Positions 17,342 to 27,028 of a stretch of 64,000 nucleotides of DNA are shown here, piece by piece. Position numbers and translations under genes: made by a program. The stretch's first letter is position 1; the number at the start of each line of letters is the position of its first letter. The notes beneath the pieces were generated by a model. The model did not search any database. It was not told the origin of the DNA and worked only from the letters and a program-made list of their open reading frames with translations. This DNA comes from JBDWFY01 sp965275915 (lineage in GTDB: Bacteria > Pseudomonadota > Alphaproteobacteria > Rhizobiales > Stappiaceae): NCBI GenBank assembly GCA_965275915.1, contig CBDHYI010000007.1, positions 1,550,001 through 1,614,000 of the forward strand, read 5' to 3'.

Positions 17342-18307
17342 CTAGATCCGCCGCATCGCCACCCGCTCAATGCGATGGCTGGCGTGCTTCGTCAGGATGA
17401 TATCGGCGCGCGGTCTGGTGGGCAGAATGTTTTCCCGCAGGTTTTCCAGATTGATGTTGGTCCAGAGATCATTGGCAATCGCGAGGGCCTCGCTGTCGCT
17501 GATCTGCGAGTAGCGGTGGAAATAGGAACCCGGATCGCGAAAGGCGGTTTCCCTTAACCGCATGAACCGTTCCACATACCAGTTGTGCAACACGGTCTCT
17601 TCTGCATCGATGAATATCGAATAGTCAAAAAAGTCGGAGACAAACGGAACCGCTTTTCCATCCTTCGGCAGTTTGGCCGATTGGAGTACATTCAGCCCTT
17701 CAACAATCAGAATATCCGGCCGGTCGATCACAATGTGATCGCCGGGAAGGACGTCGTAATAGAAGTGCGAATAAACCGGTGCGGCGACGTTTCGCTGCCC
17801 CGCTTTTATGTCGGACAGGACCCGCAACAGCAGGGCCCGGTCATAGCTTTCCGGAAATCCCTTCCGGCGCATCAGATTCTCTTCCATCAGCACCGCGTTG
17901 GGATAAAGAAACCCGTCCGTCGTCAAAAGGTCCACTTTCGGGCTTGCCGGCCATCTTGTGAGCAATGCCTGCAGCACCCTTGCCGTTGTCGATTTGCCTC
18001 CGGCAACGGATCCCGCCACACCGATTATGAACGGCGCTTTTTGCTCCCGGACATCAAGAAACCGGCTCATGAGCCCGTGCAACTTGTCCGCAGCCTCAAC
18101 GTGATACGCAAGCAGGCGCGACAGCGGCAGATAAATGGATTCGACCTGATCGAGGGAAACCGGGTCGTTCAACCCCTGAAGCTTTTCCACTTCTTCGGCG
18201 GTGAGCGTCATCGGCGTGTCAGCACGCAACGATGCCCACTGCTCTTCGGTAAAGATCCGGTAGGGCGAAAGATCGCCGTCAAAATCTCGCTGCTGATCCA
18301 TCAGCAT
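17342..18307 (-). CDS. coaA: Type I pantothenate kinase
   Basis: CoaA phosphorylates pantothenate in the first committed step of CoA synthesis. The 321-residue protein has the P-loop GVAGSVAGGKSTTARVLQAL (about residues 96-115), VDLLTTDGFLYPN, FPESYDRALLL, and the DYSIFIDAEE and WYVERFMRLRETAF segments of the prokaryotic type I enzyme. It is last in the hisB...hisE run on the minus strand. Its stop codon TAG is formed by the terminal CTAG of element A. The C-terminus (RIERVAMRRI) is still of ordinary length. Starts at 18307 or 18301 are both possible. Confidence 0.95.
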   Translation of the reverse strand: MLMDQQRDFDGDLSPYRIFTEEQWASLRADTPMTLTAEEVEKLQGLNDPVSLDQVESIYLPLSRLLAYHVEAADKLHGLMSRFLDVREQKAPFIIGVAGSVAGGKSTTARVLQALLTRWPASPKVDLLTTDGFLYPNAVLMEENLMRRKGFPESYDRALLLRVLSDIKAGQRNVAAPVYSHFYYDVLPGDHIVIDRPDILIVEGLNVLQSAKLPKDGKAVPFVSDFFDYSIFIDAEETVLHNWYVERFMRLRETAFRDPGSYFHRYSQISDSEALAIANDLWTNINLENLRENILPTRPRADIILTKHASHRIERVAMRRI

Positions 18308-18381
18308 GCCGTTCAGCCGTTGCTGCCTCTTATTTTCTTTTTCAGATCAGGGCGCAGCCTCATCCGTTTTCTCCCTGCCTT

Positions 18382-18696
18382 TTATCGGGATGCCTTTTCT
18401 TCAAGCCCGGTCTGGCCGGTCCGCTGCGCGAGCTCTGACATCACATCCGTCAGTTCGACACCGGAAACCTCAAGCAACACAAGAAGATGATAGAGAACAT
18501 CGGCTGCTTCGCCAACCAGTTCTTGCCTGTTGCCCTGAACAGCGGCGATTGCCGCTTCAACCGCTTCTTCGCCCAGTTTTTGCGCGCACTTGGCCGATCC
18601 TTTGTTATAGAGCAGCCGGGTATAGGATTTTTCATCGTCGGATCTTGCCCGACGCGCGACGATTTCGGCCAGATCGGACAGGGTAAAATCGGTCAT
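18382..18696 (-). CDS. hisE: Phosphoribosyl-ATP pyrophosphohydrolase
   Basis: HisE hydrolyses PR-ATP to PR-AMP in histidine synthesis. The 104-residue protein has the MazG-like fold with SYTRLLYNKGSAKCAQKLGEEAVEAAIAA and GEAADVLYHLLVLLE, whose Glu/Asp residues bind Mg. I start at ATG 18696 (MTDFTLSDLAEIV), which gives the usual length. It follows hisF after 27 bases and precedes coaA by 74 bases. It is stand-alone rather than fused to hisI, as is normal in Rhizobiales. Confidence 0.95.
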   Translation of the reverse strand: MTDFTLSDLAEIVARRARSDDEKSYTRLLYNKGSAKCAQKLGEEAVEAAIAAVQGNRQELVGEAADVLYHLLVLLEVSGVELTDVMSELAQRTGQTGLEEKASR

Positions 18697-18723
18697 AAGC
18701 TCATCGAAATCCCGGTTTATCAA

Positions 18724-19500
18724 CTATGGATCGAGCCGCATGGGGATGCCTGCACGATCCATATGGGTCTTTGCTTCAGCGATTGTGTGCTCGCCGAAAT
18801 GAAATATTGAAGCCGCAAGAACAGCGGTCGCGTGGCCATCCCGGACACCCTCAACCATATGATCGAGTGTCCCGACGCCGCCGGAAGCAATCACCGGCAC
18901 GTTGACGGCATCGGCAATAGCGCGGGTGAGCGCAATATTATAGCCGGCTTTCGTCCCGTCCCGGTCCATCGAGGTGACAAGCAGTTCGCCCGCGCCAAGA
19001 GCGACAACCTCTTTTGCAAATTCAATTGCATCGATCCCGGTCGGCTTTCGCCCGCCGTGCGTGAAGATCTCAAAACGTGGGCCATCCGCATCATCGGACA
19101 CCTGTTTCGCATCGATTGAGACAACGATGCACTGGCTGCCGAACTTTTCCGCCGCTTCCCTGACGAACTGCCGGTCTTTGACAGCGGCAGTATTGATCGA
19201 CACCTTGTCCGCCCCGGCTTTCAGAAGGTCGCGGATGTTCTCGATGGTTCTTATGCCGCCACCGACCGTGACCGGCATGAAGCACTGTTCCGCCGTTTTG
19301 CGGACCACATCCAGGATCGTGCCGCGATTTTCGTGACTGGCGGTGATATCGAGAAAGCAAAGCTCGTCGGCCCCGGCCTGATCATAGGCCTTGGCGGCTT
19401 CGACCGGATCACCCGCATCGACAAGATCAACGAAATTCACGCCCTTGACCACCCGTCCGTCCTTGACATCAAGACACGGGATGACACGTGCTTTCAGCAT
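18724..19500 (-). CDS. hisF: Imidazole glycerol phosphate synthase, cyclase subunit
   Basis: HisF is the cyclase subunit that forms IGP and AICAR with ammonia delivered by HisH. The 258-residue TIM barrel starts MLKARVIPCLDVKDGRVVKGVNFVDL and has the phosphate-binding GVGTLDHMVEG and the catalytic Asp in both halves (CLDVKD and MDRDGTKAGYN). Its ATG overlaps the hisA stop as TAATG, which indicates translational coupling. The length is typical. Confidence 0.97.
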   Translation of the reverse strand: MLKARVIPCLDVKDGRVVKGVNFVDLVDAGDPVEAAKAYDQAGADELCFLDITASHENRGTILDVVRKTAEQCFMPVTVGGGIRTIENIRDLLKAGADKVSINTAAVKDRQFVREAAEKFGSQCIVVSIDAKQVSDDADGPRFEIFTHGGRKPTGIDAIEFAKEVVALGAGELLVTSMDRDGTKAGYNIALTRAIADAVNVPVIASGGVGTLDHMVEGVRDGHATAVLAASIFHFGEHTIAEAKTHMDRAGIPMRLDP

Positions 19501-20243
19501 TATCTGCTTCCCTCCGCCTGACGGATCAACGCCATCGCCTCAGCGGGATCGAGGCGCCCGTCATAAAGCGCGCGACCCGATATTGCGCCTTCCAGAACCG
19601 AATAGTCCGGTTCAAGCAGCTTTCTCACGTCGTCAATCCCGGCAAGTCCGCCCGACGCAATCACCGGGATATCGACAGATTGAGCAAGAGCCAGAGTTGA
19701 AGAAAAATTCAGGCCTTTCAGAACGCCGTCCCGATCAATATCGGTGAAGACGATTGCCGCAACTCCCGCATCCTGGAACTGTTTTGCAAGATCGGTGGCG
19801 GTCAGCTCCGACGTTTCGGCCCATCCTTCAACCGCAACAAATCCGCCTTTGGCATCGATACCGACGGCGATCTGGCCTGGAAACGCCTTACAGGCCGCCT
19901 TGACAAGATCCGGTTCCCGCACCGCAACCGTGCCGAGAATGACGCGGGCAACACCCTTTTGCAGCCAGTTCTCGATATGCTCGATTGTGCGAATGCCGCC
20001 CCCGAGCTGAACCGGGTTCTTTGTGTTGGCAAGAATGGAAGCGACCGCATCCGCATTGCGGCTTTCGCCGGCAAATGCTCCGTCAAGATCCACCACGTGC
20101 AGCCAGGAAAACCCCTGCTCCTCAAACAGGCGGGCCTGTGCACCGGGATCGTCGTTAAAGACGGTCGCCTGATCCATGTCGCCGAGTTTGAGGCGCACGC
20201 ACTGGCCGTTTTTCAGATCGATGGCAGGAAAGAGTATGGTCAT
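19500..20243 (-). CDS. hisA: ProFAR isomerase
   Basis: HisA isomerises ProFAR to PRFAR. The 247-residue barrel begins MTILFPAIDLKNGQCVRL with catalytic Asp8, and carries QLGGGIRTIEHIENWL, FTDIDRDGVLKGLN (catalytic Asp of the second half) and ASGGLAGIDDVRKL. It is coupled to hisF by a one-base stop/start overlap. DUF1330 precedes it by 11 bases in the same operon. Confidence 0.97.
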   Translation of the reverse strand: MTILFPAIDLKNGQCVRLKLGDMDQATVFNDDPGAQARLFEEQGFSWLHVVDLDGAFAGESRNADAVASILANTKNPVQLGGGIRTIEHIENWLQKGVARVILGTVAVREPDLVKAACKAFPGQIAVGIDAKGGFVAVEGWAETSELTATDLAKQFQDAGVAAIVFTDIDRDGVLKGLNFSSTLALAQSVDIPVIASGGLAGIDDVRKLLEPDYSVLEGAISGRALYDGRLDPAEAMALIRQAEGSR

Positions 20244-20254
20244 GCCGGTCCGCC

Positions 20255-20542
20255 TCAGACGCCCTCGACAATCATGATCTCGGAGTCGGCATAGCGCTGA
20301 CGCAGTGTCACCACGTTCTGATATTCAGGCGAGTTGCAGCACTGCAGAGCCTGTTGATAGCTGTCAAACTCAATCACGACATGCCGGTCACGGATCGGTC
20401 CTTCAGGGCCGGTACACGCGCCGCCGCGCACCGGAAATCGCGCGCCGAACTTATCAAACGCCAGTTTGTCCGCGGCAATATAATCCGGGTAACCGTCCGG
20501 GTCCGTCACCGTGATATGGGCAATCCAATACCCTTTTTTCAT
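20255..20542 (-). CDS. DUF1330 domain protein
   Basis: The 95-residue protein fits DUF1330, a dimeric alpha/beta (ferredoxin-like) fold: KGYWIAHITVTDPDGYPDYIAADKLAFDKFGARFPVRGG...RHVVIEFDSYQQALQCCNSPEYQ. It is embedded between hisH and hisA with gaps of 33 and 11 bases. This position is conserved in many alphaproteobacterial his operons. Its role there is unknown; a housekeeping or accessory role in the pathway is only inferred from position. Confidence 0.85.
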   Translation of the reverse strand: MKKGYWIAHITVTDPDGYPDYIAADKLAFDKFGARFPVRGGACTGPEGPIRDRHVVIEFDSYQQALQCCNSPEYQNVVTLRQRYADSEIMIVEGV

Positions 20543-20575
20543 TCGCCGTCTCCGGTTTGCCTTTATGGTTGAGGG

Positions 20576-21226
20576 TCAGGGCGTCCATTTCAGGAAGTTG
20601 GCGATCAGACGCAGGCCCAGTTTCTGACTTTTCTCGGGATGAAACTGTGTGCCGATCAGATTGTCGCGCCCGACAATTGCCGTGAAGAGGCCGGCATAGT
20701 CGAATGTTGCGACAACATGATCGGATTGTTCTGTCGCAAGATGATAGGAATGCACAAAATAGGCATGCAGACCGCCCGGCCCGGCCTCAATGTCACAAAG
20801 CACCGGATGATCGTTGGCTATATCGATCGTATTCCAGCCCATATGCGGAATTTTAAGCGCCGGATCGGCCGGTTTCATTGCGGTCACATTGCCCGGAATC
20901 CAGCCAAAACCCTCACTCACCTCATGTTCAAGCCCGCGGGAGGCCATCAGCTGCATGCCGACGCAGATTCCGAGGAAGGGTTTTCCGCCTGCAATGACGG
21001 CTTCCTGGAGCGCCTCCACCATGCCATCCACGGCGTAAAGTCCCCGTCGGCAATCGGCAAAGGCGCCAACGCCGGGCAACACGACGCGGTCCGCCCCGCG
21101 CACCGTCTCAGGGTCGGCGGTGACGATGATGTCCGTATCCAGACCGGCTTCCCGCGCTGCCCTTTCGAAGGACTTTTCCGCCGAGCGGAGGTTGCCCGAT
21201 CCGTAATCGATAATCGCCACACTCAT
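20576..21226 (-). CDS. hisH: Imidazole glycerol phosphate synthase, glutaminase subunit
   Basis: HisH is the class I glutamine amidotransferase that feeds ammonia to HisF. The 216-residue protein shows AIIDYGSGNLRS, the oxyanion segment VVLPGVGAFADC, the nucleophile Cys in GICVGMQLM and the catalytic His/Glu in GTQFHPEKSQ. Its ATG overlaps the stop of the upstream DUF2628 gene by four bases (ATGA). Confidence 0.97.
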   Translation of the reverse strand: MSVAIIDYGSGNLRSAEKSFERAAREAGLDTDIIVTADPETVRGADRVVLPGVGAFADCRRGLYAVDGMVEALQEAVIAGGKPFLGICVGMQLMASRGLEHEVSEGFGWIPGNVTAMKPADPALKIPHMGWNTIDIANDHPVLCDIEAGPGGLHAYFVHSYHLATEQSDHVVATFDYAGLFTAIVGRDNLIGTQFHPEKSQKLGLRLIANFLKWTP

Positions 21227-21732
21227 CGCGTTGTCTCGGGGGTCGGAAACAGGCCGACAACATCTTCACCGTCCGCGCCGGTAAGGCGCGATCCCACCGA
21301 GGGGATTTTCAGCGCCGAAGCGGGCACAAAATCCGGTTGTGATGTCGCCGTCCGGTCCGGGGTGTTCCAGGCAGAGAAAAAGCGCGTCTCGCATTCATCC
21401 CTGTTCGAACCGGCAACCACACCCGCAAACCGCCACCCTTTTCGTTCGAGCGACCAGCGTCTGAGCTCATTGGCTTCAAACGCAAACAGAATTCCAAAGC
21501 AGGTTGCGACGATGCCCGGCGCCAGACCCGGCACGAAGTAGGCGCCTGTCTCAAGCGCAAGAGCGATCGCAAGATAACCGAGAAAGACCAACCACATGCG
21601 GTTCCAAAGCAGCCAAAGAACCGGGATAAGCAGCGCGGCCCAGGAAAAACCGTCCCGAATGAAAGTGACTTTCCCGGAGTCTTTGAGCGCATCTCCGGAG
21701 GAGGGTGGAACGAGAACCGCGTAAATCGCCAT
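21223..21732 (-). CDS. DUF2628 membrane protein in the his operon
   Basis: The 169-residue protein begins MAIYAVLVPPSSGDALKDSGKVTFIRDGFSWAALLIPVLWLLWNRMWL. It has three hydrophobic stretches in residues 28-90 and a hydrophilic C-terminal half, which matches the DUF2628 inner-membrane family. It lies between hisB and hisH, overlapping hisH by four bases. The same placement is common in Rhizobiales. No function is known. Confidence 0.85.
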   Translation of the reverse strand: MAIYAVLVPPSSGDALKDSGKVTFIRDGFSWAALLIPVLWLLWNRMWLVFLGYLAIALALETGAYFVPGLAPGIVATCFGILFAFEANELRRWSLERKGWRFAGVVAGSNRDECETRFFSAWNTPDRTATSQPDFVPASALKIPSVGSRLTGADGEDVVGLFPTPETTR

Positions 21733-21737
21733 ACGAT

Positions 21738-22331
21738 CTAACCCCCAAGCTGTCCCTTGGTCGTCGGAATCCGGTCCTGCTGACGGGAATCGACAGCGAT
21801 TGCCTGCCGCAGGCACCGGGCTACGGCCTTGAAGCAGGTTTCTGCAATGTGATGCCCGTTAGAGCCGTACAGATTGGCAACATGCATCGTGATACCGGCA
21901 TTCATCGCAAAGGCCTGGAAGAATTCCTGAAACAGTTCCGTATCGAAATCGCCGACTTTCTGATTGGGAAAGTCGACCTGCCAGACCAGAAACGGACGGC
22001 CTGATATGTCAATGGCGCAACGCGTCAACGCCTCGTCCATCGCCAGATGCACATCCGCATACCGGTTTATGCCCCTAAAGTCGCCAAGCGCCTGCCGAAG
22101 CGCCTGACCAAGCGCAATGCCGACATCCTCCGCCGTGTGATGAAAATCGATATGCGTGTCGCCGCTGGCTTTGATTGTCATATCGATCAGAGAATGGCGG
22201 GACAGCTGCTCAAGCATGTGATCGAGAAAACCAACGCCGGTGGAAACGTCATAAGCGCCGTTTCCGTCAAGGGAAACCGACAAGTCGATTTCCGTTTCCC
22301 TGGTCTTTCGCGAAATGCTTGCCTGACGCAT
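21738..22331 (-). CDS. hisB: Imidazoleglycerol-phosphate dehydratase
   Basis: HisB dehydrates IGP to imidazole-acetol phosphate. The 197-residue monofunctional enzyme carries the metal-binding motifs GFLDHMLEQLSRH, DTHIDFHHTAEDVGIALGQAL, and in the second repeat MNAGITMHVANLYGSNGHHIAETCFKA. It opens the his-coaA run on the minus strand. The 219-base divergent region to pyrF must hold both promoters; no clear operator was recognised in it. Confidence 0.97.
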   Translation of the reverse strand: MRQASISRKTRETEIDLSVSLDGNGAYDVSTGVGFLDHMLEQLSRHSLIDMTIKASGDTHIDFHHTAEDVGIALGQALRQALGDFRGINRYADVHLAMDEALTRCAIDISGRPFLVWQVDFPNQKVGDFDTELFQEFFQAFAMNAGITMHVANLYGSNGHHIAETCFKAVARCLRQAIAVDSRQQDRIPTTKGQLGG

Positions 22332-22550
22332 CGCTGTTTCCCGTTCTGCCGGTGGTCATGCCTGTCATGAGGGAACACACCGTTTGCGGTGATCTGCCTC
22401 AGGGCGCCGTTTTAACAGGCGCTTACGGCGAATGAAACACAAAAGAGAGAACCGGTTAACGGCAATCAGCTGTGTAATGCGTCTCCGCGACCTCGTCTCA
22501 CCCTCAAGAGAATGATAATCAAGACGCGCTGCTATGGGAGATGTTCATTC

Positions 22551-23264
22551 ATGACGTTTGCGCCTCAAACTGCCAAAGACCGCCTGATTCTGCCGCTCGA
22601 TGTCCCGGCCGTTGCCGAGGCCAGAACCATTGTCGCAGAAACCCGCGACAGCGTGGGCGTTTTCAAGATCGGCATGCAACTGCAGTTTGCCGGTGGCCTC
22701 GCCTATGCCGAAGAACTGGCCAAAGAAGGGCACAAGGTCTTTCTGGATGTCAAACTGCTGGATATCGACAACACCATCGAAAAGGCCGTTGAGAACATTG
22801 CGCGGATGGGCGTCACATTTGCGACGATCCATGCTTACCCCAAAACCATGCGCGCTGCTGTCAAAGGCAGAGCCGGTCGTCCGCTGTGTCTTTTGGGCGT
22901 TACCGTGCTGACATCGATGGACGATGAGGATCTTGTTGCTGCGGGCTACTCAACAAAGGTCGATGACCTTGTCAAATCGCGCTGCATCGGCGCCCGCGCC
23001 GCCGGCATGGGCGGCATCGTCTGCGCGCCGACCGAAGTGAACGCGCTCCGGGAGCTGGCCGGTCCGGACATGGTGCTGGTCACGCCGGGCATCCGACCGG
23101 CCGGCAGCGACGTGGGCGATCAGAAGCGCGTGGCCACACCGGGCGAAGCCATCCGGGCCGGGAGTGATTATCTCGTAATCGGCCGGCCGATTACGCAGGC
23201 GGCGGACAGGGGCAAAGCGGCGGCGAAGGTTCTTGAGGAGATTGAAGCGGCGCTTGCACCATAG
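22551..23264 (+). CDS. pyrF: Orotidine 5'-phosphate decarboxylase
   Basis: PyrF converts OMP to UMP. The 237-residue protein has RLILPLDVPAVAEA, the catalytic DVKLLDIDNTIEKAV segment (Asp-Lys-x5-Asp), GVTVLTSM and the phosphate gripper TPGIRPAG...RAGSDYLVIGRPITQA. The start is ATG 22551 with GGGAGAT upstream; an earlier in-frame start lacks support. It is divergent from hisB. Confidence 0.96.
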   Translation: MTFAPQTAKDRLILPLDVPAVAEARTIVAETRDSVGVFKIGMQLQFAGGLAYAEELAKEGHKVFLDVKLLDIDNTIEKAVENIARMGVTFATIHAYPKTMRAAVKGRAGRPLCLLGVTVLTSMDDEDLVAAGYSTKVDDLVKSRCIGARAAGMGGIVCAPTEVNALRELAGPDMVLVTPGIRPAGSDVGDQKRVATPGEAIRAGSDYLVIGRPITQAADRGKAAAKVLEEIEAALAP

Positions 23265-23312
23265 CGATATGGATATTCATGGGTCCCACGACTGAGTCCG
23301 GCAGCAAATCCA

Positions 23313-24143
<831 letters not shown>

Positions 24144-24250
24144 ACGGGAAACGTCAGATCCAAATCTTTTTCTTCTGACCCTCCACTGACACAATTCTGT
24201 CTTGTCACTGTCATCGGCCGGTTGACATCTTCCGGTACTGATTGGTCGTT

Positions 24251-24718
24251 ATGAACCCGGAAAATGCGGCAAGACGGCACTGGCTCAGCGTCCTGGCCAG
24301 AATGACAACTCAGGAGCTGACACACGCCCGGTCGGCACTTGAGACGTGCCCTTCTCATGAAAATGTACGCGAACCGCAGTCCGGCCTGATGATGGCCGAA
24401 GGGCGGGCCGGCGGCAGCGGAGGACGATTCAACCTCGGTCAGATCTCCGTATCACGCGCTGCCGTCAGGCTTGATACCGGCGAGCTCGGCATCGGCTATT
24501 GCCTGGGCCAGGACGAAGACAAAGCGGCGCTGATCGCGTTGTTCGATGCGCTTTTGCAGACAGAGCGCCAAAGCGAGCTGTCGGCGTCCGTTATCGGGCC
24601 GGCGCACCGGAAACAACAGGCGGACGCTAAGCTGAAAAGCCGCAAGGCGGCAAGTTCCAAGGTTGATTTCTTCACAATGGTGCGCGGTGACAATCCGGAC
24701 AGGAATTTGAGGAAATAG
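24251..24718 (+). CDS. phnG: C-P lyase complex subunit PhnG
   Basis: PhnG is part of the complex that attaches alkylphosphonate to ribose triphosphate. The 155-residue protein has RRHWLSVLARMTTQEL, the GLMMAEGRAGGSGGRFNLGQISVSRAAVRL core and GYCLGQDEDKAALIALFDALLQ. Its length equals that of E. coli PhnG (about 150 aa), so no PhnH domain is fused to it. The stop is only three bases before phnI. The normal intervening phnH gene is absent. Confidence 0.93.
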   Translation: MNPENAARRHWLSVLARMTTQELTHARSALETCPSHENVREPQSGLMMAEGRAGGSGGRFNLGQISVSRAAVRLDTGELGIGYCLGQDEDKAALIALFDALLQTERQSELSASVIGPAHRKQQADAKLKSRKAASSKVDFFTMVRGDNPDRNLRK

Positions 24719-24721
24719 CCG

Positions 24722-25846
24722 ATGTATGTGGCTGTCAAAGGCGGTGAAAAGGCAATCCTGAACTCGCACAAACTGGTGGCCGAGGAGAGGCGCGGCAACC
24801 CGGACGTCCCGGAATTGACTGTCGAGCAGGTCCGCGAGCAGATGGGGCTGGCGGTCGACCGGGTGATGGCGGAGGGGTCGCTCTACGATCCGCATATCGC
24901 AGCATTGGCGCTCAAACAGGCGCAGGGCGACGTGATGGAAGCGGTTTTTCTGTTGCGGGCCTACCGGACGACACTGGAAAATTTCGGCAGGACACGACCG
25001 CTCGACACCGGCCGGATGAACATCCGCCGCCGGATTTCCGCCGCCTACAAAGATCTGCCGGGCGGTCAGGTTCTCGGTCCGACTTACGACTACACACACC
25101 GGCTGATCGATTTTGAGCTGGAAGAAGACCAAACGGCTGAGAACACAACGGCCGAGCAGGCGCATGCACCGCTTGAGCCGGCCATGCCGCGCGTTGCCGA
25201 CATTGTCGGCCACGAGGGGCTGATGGAACCGGAACAACCGGATAAGGGCGATCCGGCTCCGACGGATCTGACCCATACACCGCTGAAATTTCCCGCGGCG
25301 CGAGACGTTCGTCTGCAGAACCTGGCGCGCGGCGATGAGGGATTTCTTCTCGGCCTTGCCTATTCGACCCAGCGCGGCTTTGGCGGAAATCATCCGTTCG
25401 CCGGAGAAATCAGGATGGGGGAGGTTCCGGTCGAGCTCGAGCCGGAGGAGCTTGGATTTGTCATCGATATCGGCGATGTCACTTTGACCGAATGCCAGAT
25501 GATCAATCAATTCAAGGGTTCAGAAACGGCGCCGCCGCAATTCACGCGCGGCTACGGACTGACGTTCGGCCACAACGAACGTAAGGCAATGTCGATGGCA
25601 TTGGTTGACAGGGCGCTCAGGTGCCGTGAATTGGGTGAAGAGGCAAACTACCCCGCTCAGGACGAAGAATTCGTTCTTTATCATTCGGACAATGTTGAGG
25701 CATCCGGTTTTGTGCAGCACCTTAAGCTGCCGCACTATGTGGATTTTCAGGGCGAGCTGCACATGCTGCGTGCCATGCGGGACGAATTCGAAGCAGCCGG
25801 GAGCGAGACCCAAACTGAAACACACGGTCGCGAGGCTGCGGAATGA
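24722..25846 (+). CDS. phnI: C-P lyase complex subunit PhnI
   Basis: PhnI is the nucleosidase-like subunit that, with PhnG, PhnH and PhnL, replaces adenine of ATP by a phosphonate. The 374-residue protein starts MYVAVKGGEKAILNSHKLVAEERRG and continues with VDRVMAEGSLYDPHIAALALKQAQGDVMEAVFLLRAYRTTL, ARGDEGFLLGLAYSTQRGFGGNHPFAGEIR and NVEASGFVQHLKLPHYVDFQGEL, all typical of the family. It is coupled to phnJ by an ATGA overlap at 25843-25846. Confidence 0.95.
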   Translation: MYVAVKGGEKAILNSHKLVAEERRGNPDVPELTVEQVREQMGLAVDRVMAEGSLYDPHIAALALKQAQGDVMEAVFLLRAYRTTLENFGRTRPLDTGRMNIRRRISAAYKDLPGGQVLGPTYDYTHRLIDFELEEDQTAENTTAEQAHAPLEPAMPRVADIVGHEGLMEPEQPDKGDPAPTDLTHTPLKFPAARDVRLQNLARGDEGFLLGLAYSTQRGFGGNHPFAGEIRMGEVPVELEPEELGFVIDIGDVTLTECQMINQFKGSETAPPQFTRGYGLTFGHNERKAMSMALVDRALRCRELGEEANYPAQDEEFVLYHSDNVEASGFVQHLKLPHYVDFQGELHMLRAMRDEFEAAGSETQTETHGREAAE

Positions 25847-26727
25847 TGGCGGGTCCTGAAAAGAAGAAAAAACGCGGCTACAACTATGCCTTTCTGGACG
25901 AGGGCACCAAACGGATGATCCGCCGTGCGGTCCTCAAAGGCATTGCCATCCCCGGCTATCAGGTGCCGTTCGGATCGCGGGAAATGCCGCTGCCCTACGG
26001 CTGGGGAACCGGCGGCATTCAGATTACGGCGTCCATAATCGGCCGAAGCGACACGCTGAAAGTGATCGACCAGGGGGCGGACGACACGACCAACGCGGTC
26101 AATATCAGGCGGTTTTTCGAAAAGACCGCAGATGTCAAAACCAGTGAGGCGACAAGCGAAGCGACTCTCATCCAGACCCGTCACCGGGTACCGGAGGAGC
26201 CACTCAAAGCAGGGCAGACGCTGGTCTATCAGGTTCCGCAGCCGGAGCCGATGCGCAGCCTTGAGCCGCGGGAGGTGGAATGCCGCAAATTTCACGCGCT
26301 TGAGGAATACGGCCTCATGCATGTCCGCCTTTATGAGAATATTGCCCGATATGACCGGATCGCGATCAATTACGGCTATCCGGTTCTGGTGAACGATCGC
26401 TACGTGATGTCTCCCACGCCGATCCCGAAATTCGATAATCCGAAAATGCACAATATGCCGGCGCTTCAGCTTTTCGGCGCGGGCCGGGAAAAGCGGATTT
26501 ATGCGTTGCCGCCTCATACCAGGGTGAAGAGCCTCGATTTTGACGACTATCCGTTTGAGGTCCAGAAATTCAAAGACCCGTGCGCGCTCTGCGGCGTTGA
26601 AGGCGTTTATCTGGACGAGGTCGTTCTGGACGACAAAGGCAAATCGATGTTCGTGTGTTCGGACAGCAATTTCTGCGAAACCCGGCGTGCCAAGGGTCAT
26701 GCAGGCGACCAGCAGGCATTCGCCTAG
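25843..26727 (+). CDS. phnJ: C-P lyase (radical SAM) PhnJ
   Basis: PhnJ cleaves the C-P bond of ribose-1-phosphonate-5-phosphate using SAM. The 294-residue protein keeps the C-X2-C-X21-C-X5-C pattern (Cys247, 250, 272, 278) that supplies the 4Fe-4S ligands and the catalytic thiyl cysteine, and the glycine in AIPGYQVPF (Gly38) that aligns with the E. coli glycyl-radical site. The stop TAG (26725-26727) belongs to the terminal CTAGAGCG of element B, so the natural C-terminal tail may have been trimmed. phnK and phnL do not follow. Confidence 0.95.
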   Translation: MMAGPEKKKKRGYNYAFLDEGTKRMIRRAVLKGIAIPGYQVPFGSREMPLPYGWGTGGIQITASIIGRSDTLKVIDQGADDTTNAVNIRRFFEKTADVKTSEATSEATLIQTRHRVPEEPLKAGQTLVYQVPQPEPMRSLEPREVECRKFHALEEYGLMHVRLYENIARYDRIAINYGYPVLVNDRYVMSPTPIPKFDNPKMHNMPALQLFGAGREKRIYALPPHTRVKSLDFDDYPFEVQKFKDPCALCGVEGVYLDEVVLDDKGKSMFVCSDSNFCETRRAKGHAGDQQAFA

Positions 26728-27028
26728 AGCGAGTTGTGACTAGATTGATGCATTTGATGGTGGAAAATCGGTTCACTCGGTAAGGCGCGTCCCGTCGCGC
26801 GATGCGGCGCATCGGGCAAGGGGCGCAACGATGTCCGATGAGCCGATTTTCCCCACCCCTGAGAGGAAGGAACTGTTGCAAATCAATGGTGAATGGGCCG
26901 GGCCATTTTGCCCCCTGACTGCGTTGGTTTGCGCTTTTGGTGGGGTAGCACCACGGTACGCAAACCGTCTTGTCAGCGACCAAAATGGCCTCGGTCAAAT
27001 GCATCAATCTAATCACAACTCGCTCTAG
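26724..27028. repeat. Structured repeat element B (MITE-like)
   Basis: Terminal inverted repeats of 34 nt occupy 26724-26757 and 26995-27028, with 33 of 34 positions complementary. Both ends start CTAGAGCG, so TA borders each side. Hairpin 1 pairs GGAAAATCGG (26762-26771) with CCGATTTTCC (26843-26852) and carries GATGCGGCGCATC at 26801-26813. Hairpin 2 is about 90 nt: GGCCATTTTG (26901-26910) / CAAAATGGCC (26981-26990), CTGAC/GTCAG and GGTTTGCG (26926-26933) / CGCAAACC (26959-26966). It separates convergent phnJ and the acetyltransferase gene. No gene is seen in 26728-27050. Confidence 0.85.

Noticed and set aside
24452..25510. 352-codon minus frame opposite phnG/phnI
   Set aside because: It is antisense to two certain phn genes.
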